NCBI GenBank assembly: GCA_903826865.1
Contig: CAIKGD010000046.1
Coordinates: 31,223-95,222, forward strand
Source: an uncultured Verrucomicrobiota bacterium
GTDB lineage: Bacteria; Verrucomicrobiota; Kiritimatiellia; Kiritimatiellales; Tichowtungiaceae
DNA length: 64,000 nt
Reading direction: 5' to 3'
The translations under genes were made by a program, and so were the position numbers. This document shows positions 24,165 to 33,169 of the stretch, in pieces. Positions within the stretch are counted from its first letter, which is position 1, and the number at the start of each line of letters is the position of its first letter. The notes beneath the pieces were generated by a model, which was not told the DNA's origin, did no database searches, and worked only from the letters and a program-made list of their open reading frames with translations.

Positions 24165-25126
24165 TATTCCAATCCAACCGCCTTGCGGGCGGCCTGAAGG
24201 GTTTTACGGGTTTCGGCGCGCGCTCTTTCCGCACCCTTCCTCAGAACCTCATTTACAAAATCGGGATTCTTTTCGAGCTCGGCGCGCCTGGCGCGCATCG
24301 GCGCAAAATGCTCGTTGATTTTGGCGAGCAGTTCTTTCTTGGCGGTGCCGTAGCCGAATCCGGCTGTGCGGTAACGCGCGGCCAGATCGGCGGCCTCGGC
24401 GTCCGTGGCGAACAGCTTGTAGAGCGCAAACGCATTACAGGTATCGGGATTCTTCGGCTCTTCCAGCGGCGTGCTGTCGGTAACAATTTGCATCACCCGT
24501 TTTTTGAGTACGCCGGGATCACCGAAAATTTCCAGCGTGTTGTCGTAGGACTTGGACATCTTCTGCCCGTCAATGCCCGGCACCACAGCCACCGAGTCGC
24601 GGATGGACGGCTCGGGAATGGTGAATACCTCGCCGAACTGATTGTTGAATTTCACGGCGATGTCGCGCGTCACTTCGACGTGCTGTTTCTGATCACGTCC
24701 GACCGGCACCACGGTGGACTGCACCGAAAGAATGTCGGCGGCCATCAGCACCGGGTAGGCAAACAGACTGTGCGTGGCGGCAATCCCCTTGGCGATTTTG
24801 TCCTTGTAGGAATGGCAGCGCTCCAGCAGGCCCATCGGCGTAACCACCGAAAGAAGCCATGCCAGTTCCTGCACTTCCGGCACATCGCTCTGGCGGTAAA
24901 AGGCGGTCTTTTCCGGGTCAAGCCCGGCGGCCAGAAAATCGAGCGCAACATCGCGGGTCATCTGCCGCAGCGCGGCGGCGTCATTCACCGTCGTCAGCGC
25001 GTGATAGTCGGCAATGAACAGAAAGGCTTCGCCCTGCTCCTGCAACTCAATCGCGGGTTTCATCATCCCGAAATAGTTGCCGATATGCAGTTTGCCCGAA
25101 GGCTGTATGCCTGAAAGTATTCTCAT
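24164..25126 (-). CDS. trpS: Tryptophanyl-tRNA synthetase
   Basis: A class I aminoacyl-tRNA synthetase (about 320 aa). The HIGH-type motif HIGN is at 14-17 and KMSKS at 189-193. GIQPSGKLHIGNYFG is the TrpRS N-terminus. I start at MRILSGIQPSG (25126); an in-frame ATG seven codons upstream (25147) cannot be excluded. It is the first gene of the long minus-strand operon toward hisC. Upstream at 25166-25181 there is a small CTCCT/AGGAG hairpin, but no T-box structure is evident. Confidence 0.95.
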   Translation of the reverse strand: MRILSGIQPSGKLHIGNYFGMMKPAIELQEQGEAFLFIADYHALTTVNDAAALRQMTRDVALDFLAAGLDPEKTAFYRQSDVPEVQELAWLLSVVTPMGLLERCHSYKDKIAKGIAATHSLFAYPVLMAADILSVQSTVVPVGRDQKQHVEVTRDIAVKFNNQFGEVFTIPEPSIRDSVAVVPGIDGQKMSKSYDNTLEIFGDPGVLKKRVMQIVTDSTPLEEPKNPDTCNAFALYKLFATDAEAADLAARYRTAGFGYGTAKKELLAKINEHFAPMRARRAELEKNPDFVNEVLRKGAERARAETRKTLQAARKAVGLE

Positions 25127-25342
25127 TCTGAATCCCGCCTTCTTCATTAGCGATCCCCGCCAAAACTCCTAAAAACAGGAGACTTTAGCCGTAACTTCCG
25201 TTGCTCTGCAAGCTATGGAAGCCGGGAAAGCGTAAAAAAGCGTTTAAAACGTCCGGCTTTATTCTCCGTGAACCACTTTCGATTCGGCCGGGGCTTACTT
25301 CAATCCGACGGAATCAGTCACATTGCTGTGTTGACTTACTTC

Positions 25343-25371
25343 TTGCAGAAAACCGGCTTTTTTTGCATAAT
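25343..25371 (+). promoter_or_regulatory. Sigma70-type promoter for the 25429 gene
   Basis: TTGCAG at 25343-25348 and CATAAT at 25366-25371 with a 17-nt spacer, followed by an AT-rich leader to the start near 25429. The intergenic stretch 25148-25342 otherwise shows no gene. Confidence 0.6.
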
Positions 25372-25428
25372 TTTTAAATTAAAGGGCAGGAATGAATCCA
25401 AATGGTAAAAGGAAAAAGAGTCAGGCTG

Positions 25429-27852
25429 ATGAAAAAACGTAACATGGCCGCATTGTTGTGCTGTCTAACCGTCACCGGGCCGGTGTTTGCCGCTCTGGAT
25501 GAATGGACTTTTGAAAACGATGCCGCCGGACTTACGCTTTCCGAAGCGGCAAACTCCGGCAGCAACCTTGCTGTATTCGCTGCCGGCGGGACGGGATTTG
25601 TGGAGACGGACGGTGCCGGACATCTGCTTTGCACACATGCCGGCAGCGGGCCGGACGGGATGTGGTCCGGCGATACGGTGCTGGATGCAGCTGTGACAAA
25701 CGGCCTTTCTGGCGTTTATTATCTGCGATACGACTTCCATTACGATTTATCCGGTGCGAGACATACGAACGGTTGTGTTCTGGGGTTGAGCGTTACAGAC
25801 AGTTCGGGAACCAAAGTCGCCGGTCTGGCGTTTACCCGGCAGGTGATCGACAGCCCCGAAGAGCCCCCTGTTCAGTACCATGCGACGCCTCTGGCCGAGG
25901 ATATGTCCGATCAGGGACAGATATCCGTGATCGCAAAAGTGGATATGAATGCCCACACCATGGCCGTCTGGTATGACTTAACCGGCGGAAACCGGTTTAA
26001 CGAGAACCTGCCTGCAACCAGCAATATTCCGGTTACACTGACTTCGATTGACAAACTGCGGTTTCAGGCGACCGGTGATTTCCGTCCGGCCGGCTCAACG
26101 GATTATGCCGCTGTTGATACCCTGCGCACGGCTTCAACCTGGGCGGAAATTGCGGGTAACGTCCCGCTGTCAGACCCCGAAGTTGATGATTACAATCTCC
26201 GGATTGGAACCCAGGCCTTTCAGGCCCTTTATCACTTTACCACCAACACCCTTTTGGTCGAAACCGCAGAGGCCATTCAGGGAATGGGCAGTGATGTGAT
26301 TAAGTTCTATCTGGGAGTAAAATTTACGAACAAATACAACGTCACGATGTCAAGCGCTATTACCAATCTGGCCTTGCTGGCGCGCGACGAACCTTCCTGC
26401 CGGCGGGTTTTCGACATGCCGTTCAAATACTACATCGCCATGACTTATACTTTTGTTTCACAAAACGAAGTTCACTGGCGCGACAACGGGATGACCACTG
26501 AAGAACGCGATGCGGAATACGCGGAGATATACGGCATGACCCGGCATTTTCTCACAACCTACAACGACACAGGCAAACGGCTCTACATCGGCCACTGGGA
26601 GGGAGACTGGCATCTGCTGCCGGGACCGTCTTATAACACGGCAACAAACCCTCCGGGCACCTGGATCACTAATATGGTGAAATGGCTCAATGTACGCCAG
26701 CAGGCGGTGGACGATGCCCGAAGGGATACGCCGCACACCAATGTGTATGTTTTTCACTACTCCGAAGTCAACCGCGTGCGTGATGCCATGCTGAACGCCG
26801 AAACCAACAACCAGCGGCTCGTCAATGCCGTTCTGCCCTTCGTCACTAATCTGGACTATGTCTCCTGGTCGTCCTATGACGGACAGGATCTGGCCCCTGC
26901 TGCTCTGTACGAGACGCTGGATTATATCGAATCGAAACTTTCGACAAACAAGGCCTCCGTGATTCCGGGCCGGCGGGTATTTATCGGTGAGTATGGCTGG
27001 GGCTACGCCCCGACCCTGGAGCAGGAACCGGTATCGCGGGCTTATGTGCGGTCGTTAATGGCCTGGGGCACGCCCTTTATGCTTTTCTGGCAAATGTATA
27101 ACAACGAAGCCGGCAGGATATTCTGGCTGATTGACGACGCCGGGCAGAAAACCCCGTGCTACTACATGCACCAGCGGTTCTATAACGCCGCCAGACTGCA
27201 GCTGGGCGAATTCCGGCAAAACTATGCGCGTTTGCCGGACGACACGGAGTTTTCTAATCTGGCGATCCCGTTGCTGGCCGCCCCTTTGCCGGAACCGGTG
27301 AGTCTGACTCTGACCAACCTGCCGGCGACAAATGTCCTCGCCGATGCCGCAACGATTAAAGCTGTTCTGAGGCAAGGTGTTTACGGTGAACCCGCTGCGC
27401 ACGTATTCGCCTGTTACGGCACCGTGGACGGCGGAACAAACCGCGCCGACTGGCAGCAGGTCGTTGATCTGGGGCTGAACTCCCGCTTCGGTGCGGCGGA
27501 TTTCTCGGCTCAACTCGCCGGACTGCAGGACTCGCAGACGTACTATTACAGGTTTTACGCCACCAACACCGCGGCGGAAGTCTGGGCTCCGGCCAGCTTC
27601 ACCTTTACCACGCTGCAACCGCCCAGCATTTCGAAACTTCAGTTCGGAAGTAACGGCTGCACCCTCTGGGTGGATCCGGGCGGATCATCAGCGCCGGAAA
27701 GCCTCCTGACCATACAAGCTACAACCAATCTGCTGTTTGCCGACTCCTGGACGACGGTATATCAGACGAATGTCGCCGGATTTTCCTACTGGCTGGATCC
27801 GGAATCACTCCTGTGGACGCAACGGTTTTACCGGGCGGTGCTGACCCCTTGA
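25429..27852 (+). CDS. Secreted glycosidase-like protein with lectin-like N-domain
   Basis: An 807-aa exported protein. I start at MKKRNMAALLCC (signal peptide) rather than the in-frame ATG at 25402. Residues 24-240 form the same lectin-like module seen twice in the 5662-9789 protein (EWTFENDAAG ... FRPAGSTDY). Residues about 255-590 are a TIM-barrel-like domain paralogous to the lipoprotein at 53211-54389, with shared GHWEGDW (Glu391) and VFIGEYGWGY (Glu521). The two glutamates are plausible acid/base and nucleophile of a clan GH-A glycosidase. A fibronectin-like and a small terminal beta domain follow. I cannot assign a GH family; substrate unknown. Confidence 0.82.
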   Translation: MKKRNMAALLCCLTVTGPVFAALDEWTFENDAAGLTLSEAANSGSNLAVFAAGGTGFVETDGAGHLLCTHAGSGPDGMWSGDTVLDAAVTNGLSGVYYLRYDFHYDLSGARHTNGCVLGLSVTDSSGTKVAGLAFTRQVIDSPEEPPVQYHATPLAEDMSDQGQISVIAKVDMNAHTMAVWYDLTGGNRFNENLPATSNIPVTLTSIDKLRFQATGDFRPAGSTDYAAVDTLRTASTWAEIAGNVPLSDPEVDDYNLRIGTQAFQALYHFTTNTLLVETAEAIQGMGSDVIKFYLGVKFTNKYNVTMSSAITNLALLARDEPSCRRVFDMPFKYYIAMTYTFVSQNEVHWRDNGMTTEERDAEYAEIYGMTRHFLTTYNDTGKRLYIGHWEGDWHLLPGPSYNTATNPPGTWITNMVKWLNVRQQAVDDARRDTPHTNVYVFHYSEVNRVRDAMLNAETNNQRLVNAVLPFVTNLDYVSWSSYDGQDLAPAALYETLDYIESKLSTNKASVIPGRRVFIGEYGWGYAPTLEQEPVSRAYVRSLMAWGTPFMLFWQMYNNEAGRIFWLIDDAGQKTPCYYMHQRFYNAARLQLGEFRQNYARLPDDTEFSNLAIPLLAAPLPEPVSLTLTNLPATNVLADAATIKAVLRQGVYGEPAAHVFACYGTVDGGTNRADWQQVVDLGLNSRFGAADFSAQLAGLQDSQTYYYRFYATNTAAEVWAPASFTFTTLQPPSISKLQFGSNGCTLWVDPGGSSAPESLLTIQATTNLLFADSWTTVYQTNVAGFSYWLDPESLLWTQRFYRAVLTP

Positions 27853-27883
27853 GAATACGGTATATAACACGATCCATCCCCTG

Positions 27884-29110
27884 CTATTTAAAACATTTTA
27901 TAAGCTCTTCGGCATACAGAATATGTCCGCCGGCATTAGGATGATTAATGGTTCCCAGTAAAGACGGCCATGGGATTCCTTCCTGCCAGAGATTTTCCCA
28001 GCGTGCCGATGCGTCAGCAACGGCAATATTATGTTCCGCGGCAAAATCACGAAGATATCCGATATACGGGCGCTCATCTTTCCCGCGAATATCCGGCCAG
28101 TCAAACATCGAATAATTCGGTGTGATAAAGATAATCTCGGCTTCTGTCGGAGTCAGCCGGTCCAGAATTTCTGTATAGATGCGGAGGAAGGCCTCTTTTG
28201 TTGTAATGGTCCGGGCATCATTCAAAAACTCAATCACAACCAGATCCGGCTTCGGTGTAATTACGCGATTGAAGTCACAGCCGGCGCGTGTTCCGTCCAG
28301 CCATGCCGTAGACGTGGAACCGCCGACGGCGACACGATTTACGGTAATATCTGCCGACGGGAATTTTTCATTCAACCGCTGCTGAAGTAATGAGACGAAA
28401 GAATTCCGCGCACTGTCCCCAACGTCTGCACCTACCGTCACGCTGTCACCCCAGCAGGTGACACGTACCGGCATCCCGGCCTGAATTTTCTTCATCGTTT
28501 TTGGAATCATTCCAGCCTGCGTTGCGGTTTGAATCTGATCCGGTGTTTTTAACACGGGCAGAAAAACGGCGTCTGTTCCGTCACTGAACGCCGGGACATA
28601 AATATTCGCTAATCGTTTTTCATCCGGAAGTAATTCAGGAATTGGAGGTTCACTTATGCGGCTTTTGCCCTTGCGAATGATTGTACGTCCATCCGGCAAC
28701 TGAATCTGTGAATCTATACGCTGTTTCGCATAGCGGTAATCAGCCAAAACCTGATCGTCAGGCCTTATGGAGGATGCATTGCCTAGTCCAAGTGTGCCAA
28801 ATTCATGGTCAAGAATATAATCTTTGCCTTCTTTCAAAATCCGGCCGTTAAAGCGGATAACAAGACTGTCCGGGTCAAGTGCATAACGCACCGGCCCGTA
28901 TGACGGCTCTCCGGTTAAAGGCTTCAGCGATTTCACACCCGCCAAACGCGTTCCGAGATGCCGGTTCGGCGGAGCCTCCTGAATTTTCAGTTCTTCACCG
29001 ACGACTTGTACTATCTCGGCAGGATCTATGGTTTCACCCAAAGCCTTGATCGGCGACATCCCGAATGCGGAGAGTGTACTGAAAGCAATACCAAGAACCA
29101 AACTGCGCAT
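27884..29110 (-). CDS. Secreted SGNH/GDSL-family hydrolase
   Basis: A 408-aa protein starting at ATG 29110 (GGAG 9 nt upstream), with a weak signal peptide (MRSLVLGIAFSTLSAFG). An N-terminal beta-rich part (residues about 30-200) precedes an SGNH domain. Block I is CWGDSVTVG (Ser223), block II AVGGST (263-265), block III EFLNDAR (Asn297), and block V INHPNAGGH (His390). The usual Asp two residues before the His appears replaced. Such enzymes often deacetylate carbohydrates, fitting a polysaccharide locus. It lies convergent to the 25429 gene and downstream of the 29227 glycosidase. Confidence 0.82.
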   Translation of the reverse strand: MRSLVLGIAFSTLSAFGMSPIKALGETIDPAEIVQVVGEELKIQEAPPNRHLGTRLAGVKSLKPLTGEPSYGPVRYALDPDSLVIRFNGRILKEGKDYILDHEFGTLGLGNASSIRPDDQVLADYRYAKQRIDSQIQLPDGRTIIRKGKSRISEPPIPELLPDEKRLANIYVPAFSDGTDAVFLPVLKTPDQIQTATQAGMIPKTMKKIQAGMPVRVTCWGDSVTVGADVGDSARNSFVSLLQQRLNEKFPSADITVNRVAVGGSTSTAWLDGTRAGCDFNRVITPKPDLVVIEFLNDARTITTKEAFLRIYTEILDRLTPTEAEIIFITPNYSMFDWPDIRGKDERPYIGYLRDFAAEHNIAVADASARWENLWQEGIPWPSLLGTINHPNAGGHILYAEELIKCFK

Positions 29111-29226
29111 ATTTAATTTCTCCATTATCTTTCCAATTATTGATCTTACAAGCCCGCGGAATCCCAAAACATTCTTTTGCGACGACACTTTGAAATCCGG
29201 CAACCTCACCTGCAAAGGGAAAATGA

Positions 29227-32127
29227 TCACGGTTCAAAAGTAATCGAACGAATCTGGAACACACCGGTCGAGTCGCCATGAGAATTCCCCAGCAGACCGA
29301 TTTCCAGAATCTGATCCAGATCGAGCTTGCCGTTATCATCCACAGTGCCGCTTGAGCCGATCGAAGTAAACTCACTGAGATTCACTTTGACCGTCTGCCA
29401 CCGGTCGCGAACCGCCACATCCACATCTGCAACAGCACGGTACAACGCACCGCTTGGGTCAACCAGCATCATGGACAAAGTGAAACCACTTGGGTTGGAG
29501 AACTTCATCTCCAGCGTAACCTGCCGGAAACCTCCTAAATCCTGAGGCCGGTCAAACGGCATTTTGACAACTCCCCACCCCTGTTTACGGCTGCCATTAA
29601 ACACATAGTTTACTTGCACAACATTGCCGCCCGTCGTCTTTACAGTCCAATTCCTGCCGGGTGAACTGTCGGTCCATTTCGAGGCGGAAATGTCAATCGT
29701 GCGCGGCTTGAGATCGAGATACTTACGCAACTTTAAAGAGATTTTCCGCGTAAGCACATACGGCTCGTCCATGATACCTTTTAATTGCACTTCGAAGTGC
29801 ATTGCAGGTGATGCCAAGCCCATACCCTTTTCATTCGGCGGGATGACAACAGTCAACGGCACCGTCCTTCTTTCGCCGGCAGCAAGCGTTACCATTAATT
29901 GACTCGGTTCACTTTGCCATCCCTGAGGAAGCCGCGGCTGCACATGCACTGTCACCGGCCGGTCAAACACATTGTCCAACTTGATGTCGGCCCTGATTTG
30001 CGAATCGTCCATCACCAGATCAGGCACCTGGTCAACAGTGACCGGAACCACAACCTCACCGGCCTCACCCGCCGCATCAAACACATAGGCTGGATCAACC
30101 TTTGCTTCGATGATCCGGATATCACCGGCACGCTGAAGCATCAGATTTTCCGTTCCAACAATATTTTCATACCGCACCGGCTGAGCAGAACGAACGAAAA
30201 AGACGTGCCGGTCATCCGCCCGTTCATCCTTGAACACCGCCCAGCGTCCCGAGGACCCATCCTCCGGAGTTTTGGCAAAGCGATAAAGGTAGAGCTCGTC
30301 ATCCCCGCCCTTTACACGGCCTTTCATCGTAATGCCGGCCAAAGCGCGTGTCATCTGACAAAACGCGGCCACCTGCTTCTTGGGAATCGCATGTTCCGGG
30401 TTCTCATAGGTGAATCCGTAATAAAACGGATTAGGCAGGCCGCCGACTCCCGGGAGATGAAACCAGTACATCCGGTCTACGCCGCCGTCCAGAAGCATCA
30501 GATTCATTTTGACCATAAAGCGTGCAACCTCAGCTTCATTGTACATTTTAATACCCGGGAATCGCTGCGGTTTATTCATTGGCCGGTCACTGCCCTGATA
30601 ACCAATCTCAGTTGTCCACAGCGCCGGCGGATTGCCGGAATTTTTATCAGAGGCCAACTGCTTCAATCTGCGCAGTTCCTGATCAATACCTCTGACGTCA
30701 GGCGAGGTTAAACCATAGGGGTGAAATGACAGTACATCCATTTTGCCGGCGCCTCCGGCATTCAAAACCTGCTCAATATAGGTCAGCAGAATATTGCTTG
30801 GACAGATGCCGACCACCATCTTACCGGGATGTGTGCTTTTCAGCCTGTCATATGCTGCAGCCAAATAGCGTGCGTAATCCTCTGCCGATCCGGGGAATCC
30901 ACAGTTGGGCTCATTAAATATTTCGTACGCCTCCACATACGGCGCGGTCTGGCTCACCACCGCATCAAGCGCTTTCAGAGCGGTCGGCACATCAAGTCTC
31001 CCCTGATCATCAAGCATCCAGCCAGGCGCACCGGTCAGCATCGCTAACAGACCCGCTCCGGTTTCCTTTACTAAATAATCCAACAAACTTGAATCCATCC
31101 GAAAAATATCGTTGCTTCCCAAATTCTGGAAGAATCCATGCAGGCGGATTCCCCCCGCGCCCATCCGTTTGATTTGCTGTGCGCTCTGTCGATAATTCGA
31201 ATCGCCCATCGTAATTGAAAAGCGCGGATCCGGCAAAGGAGGCGGCAGCGTTGTGACAACGAACGCATCCTGGCCCTTAACCAAGCCACCCCCTACCGAC
31301 CAATGAATTCTGTAAAAACCCGGTTTTGCAACAGGAATCTCGAACTCCTGCCGCTCTGATGCGCCTTCATGGACAGCAAAACTCCCCTGTCCTGCACTCT
31401 GATCGTTATAATCAGTTAACTGGTATTCAAACAGCAGGGGTGCCAGACTCTGATCGGGATGAGGACAACTTACATGGACAACAAAACGAGGTGTTTCTGT
31501 GTTATAGAAAATCCGTGTCGATTCAGTGCAGCTAAGACCGGCCTCCAGCGGCGCAAAGGCTTGAAAGCCATCAACTTTTGCTGCGGAACCGACTTCCACC
31601 TCATCCAAATCCATTTGTAAAAATGTCGAAAACACCACTTGAAAAGATCGCATCTGAGCTGCCGTCAGCGGCAAACTGAACTCGAATCGCTGCCAGTGCG
31701 GCAATAGTTTAAAGGTCTGAGTACCGCTGCAGGTGTGTACTGAACTGTCCGGTGAAACAAATCCGAGACTGAGGCATCCCTCTCCCCGGCCGCGGGCATT
31801 AAAAGATACTGTCACCATCTGCTCCGATTTATCTGCGGTAAACCACGAGCTGAACACATCCACTGAACGACCTCGCTTCATCGCGCTAAATACCGCCAGA
31901 AAGCAATTATTGCTTTCCATGCCGACATTGACATGGCTATCCATATCCGGGAGCGACCACCACCAGCCTACATCAGAAACATCAAATGATCCGTTATTCA
32001 GGCGGTTTTCATTCCTCATTGACAAAACTTCGGCCTTGTTTTGAATTTGTTCCGCCCCTCCTGCCGACGCCAATGCAAAAAGTCCAATTAGTACGAAAAC
32101 TCTGCTTCGATTCATTTTTTTACTCAT
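29227..32127 (-). CDS. Secreted clan GH-A glycoside hydrolase with flanking binding domains
   Basis: A 966-aa exported enzyme (signal peptide after MSKKMNRS; GAAGG before ATG 32127). Residues about 38-185 form a carbohydrate-binding-like jelly roll (LNNGSFDVSDVGWW). Residues about 300-640 form a TIM barrel with YEIFNEPNCG (Glu406, acid/base) and LWTTEIGYQ (Glu507, nucleophile), the classic clan GH-A layout closest in feel to GH39 or GH5. The C-terminal 160 residues look like a second binding domain (GFTLSMMLVDPSG). Substrate not determinable. It begins the minus-strand pair with the SGNH hydrolase. Confidence 0.85.
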   Translation of the reverse strand: MSKKMNRSRVFVLIGLFALASAGGAEQIQNKAEVLSMRNENRLNNGSFDVSDVGWWWSLPDMDSHVNVGMESNNCFLAVFSAMKRGRSVDVFSSWFTADKSEQMVTVSFNARGRGEGCLSLGFVSPDSSVHTCSGTQTFKLLPHWQRFEFSLPLTAAQMRSFQVVFSTFLQMDLDEVEVGSAAKVDGFQAFAPLEAGLSCTESTRIFYNTETPRFVVHVSCPHPDQSLAPLLFEYQLTDYNDQSAGQGSFAVHEGASERQEFEIPVAKPGFYRIHWSVGGGLVKGQDAFVVTTLPPPLPDPRFSITMGDSNYRQSAQQIKRMGAGGIRLHGFFQNLGSNDIFRMDSSLLDYLVKETGAGLLAMLTGAPGWMLDDQGRLDVPTALKALDAVVSQTAPYVEAYEIFNEPNCGFPGSAEDYARYLAAAYDRLKSTHPGKMVVGICPSNILLTYIEQVLNAGGAGKMDVLSFHPYGLTSPDVRGIDQELRRLKQLASDKNSGNPPALWTTEIGYQGSDRPMNKPQRFPGIKMYNEAEVARFMVKMNLMLLDGGVDRMYWFHLPGVGGLPNPFYYGFTYENPEHAIPKKQVAAFCQMTRALAGITMKGRVKGGDDELYLYRFAKTPEDGSSGRWAVFKDERADDRHVFFVRSAQPVRYENIVGTENLMLQRAGDIRIIEAKVDPAYVFDAAGEAGEVVVPVTVDQVPDLVMDDSQIRADIKLDNVFDRPVTVHVQPRLPQGWQSEPSQLMVTLAAGERRTVPLTVVIPPNEKGMGLASPAMHFEVQLKGIMDEPYVLTRKISLKLRKYLDLKPRTIDISASKWTDSSPGRNWTVKTTGGNVVQVNYVFNGSRKQGWGVVKMPFDRPQDLGGFRQVTLEMKFSNPSGFTLSMMLVDPSGALYRAVADVDVAVRDRWQTVKVNLSEFTSIGSSGTVDDNGKLDLDQILEIGLLGNSHGDSTGVFQIRSITFEP

Positions 32128-32190
32128 ATCTTCAACCTTCACTTATTGGCTTATTTAGTCAACATCCCGCGGGGGACATTCATTAAATAT

Positions 32191-32217
32191 CCCATAACAA
32201 ATCCAAGTTTCTGTCAA
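32191..32217 (-). promoter_or_regulatory. Possible promoter of the 29227-32127 glycosidase
   Basis: A perfect minus-strand TTGACA (32212-32217) lies about 85 nt before the start codon. The matching -10 element is poor (TATGGG at 32191-32196, spacing 15 nt, or GGATAT further on), so the exact promoter is uncertain. Confidence 0.3.
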
Positions 32218-32295
32218 AAATTTCTCTCTGTTTTTATTCTAACATCCTTCTTTAAAGCGGGTTGGAGCGTTTTTTACACTCTCCCTCGTTTTCAC

Positions 32296-32908
32296 CTGAG
32301 TTTTGATTGAATAAAGCGGGTCTCTCCAAGCTCTTCGCTTCGCACACTTGGAACAAGGAGTACCCAGTTTTTAAAAATGATTTGATAAAGCTCGTTCGCT
32401 GATTCTGTCTGAAGCTCACTTATAATGACTTGGCATCGGTCGTTCCGGTTCTTCAGGAGGTGCTCAGCGGCTCAAGGCATGACTTGGAGCTCAAGCCGGA
32501 AAAAGATCGTCCGCCGCACTACCGGCATTTCCGCGTCGATCCGGCTCTGCCGCTGACCGTTCTGCCGTTTCCTGAAGAACCAACGGCCGACTGGCATCAG
32601 CTCCAAAAAGGACATGAAAAGAAAACCGTCAGACGCATCGGCATAGTCCGAAGACGCGAGGGTTCGCCGGTGCCACCTGAAAAGTGTGTTTGTGCATACT
32701 GCAAGGCCCCCGCGGGCCGGCTTTAAGGACTTCGACGGGGCGGTTCGCACTGACCACGCTCTTCGTAGCCTACTACAACTTCATGCGGCCTCACGGCAGT
32801 CTCGATAAAAGTCCACCGGTCGAACTCGAGTGCCTCAAAGGCAAGAAGCTCTATCCCGACCAGTGGGTTGAACTGCTGCGTCAGGCCGCCTGATCAATCA
32901 AAACTCAG
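32296..32908 (+). mobile_element. Degenerate insertion sequence with perfect 15-bp inverted ends
   Basis: CTGAGTTTTGATTGA (32296-32310) and its exact reverse complement (32894-32908) bound a 613-nt segment holding a broken transposase gene whose stop codon touches the right end. An internal deletion has removed most of the transposase. No target duplication is obvious. It separates the 29227 glycosidase from the 33170 sulfatase. The remaining 32909-33169 shows no gene. Confidence 0.75.
32430..32893 (+). pseudogene. Transposase remnant (N- and C-terminal pieces in different frames)
   Basis: The first piece (to about 32720) encodes RPPHYRHFRVDPALPLTVLP, EKKTVRRIGIVRRREG and a truncated zinc ribbon VCAYCKAPAG. 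It joins, in another frame, a C-terminal piece ending at 32893 with FVAYYNFMRPHGSLDKSPP, a layout typical of DDE transposases. The DDE core is missing, so it cannot be active. The IS family is not assigned. Confidence 0.75.
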
Positions 32909-33169
32909 ATGTCAAAGAACACCGGACTACTTGCCCGCTGTGGTCTCGCTGTGCCGCCGCACCCCGCGAAACGCTAAAATCACTCGTAAACTGCGCATTC
33001 CGAAGAAACCATCCCCCCATTCAAAGCCCTCTTCCATCCCGGCCTTCTCCGGGTTCCGGCTCCGCCTTCATGCGCTCAGCGCTTTTCATAAAATTTTTTA
33101 CAGTTCTGCACACCCTTGCCGCTGTCGGTCAAATAATCAAACCGTCGCAGCACCCCGCTTCCTTCGCGA

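Noticed and set aside
25148..25200. T-box leader before trpS
   Set aside because: Only a 5-bp hairpin (CTCCT/AGGAG) is visible; no T-box bulge or specifier loop can be drawn.
32430..32726. Intact small gene of 98 codons
   Set aside because: It is the N-terminal piece of a transposase, broken within its zinc ribbon and lying between IS ends.
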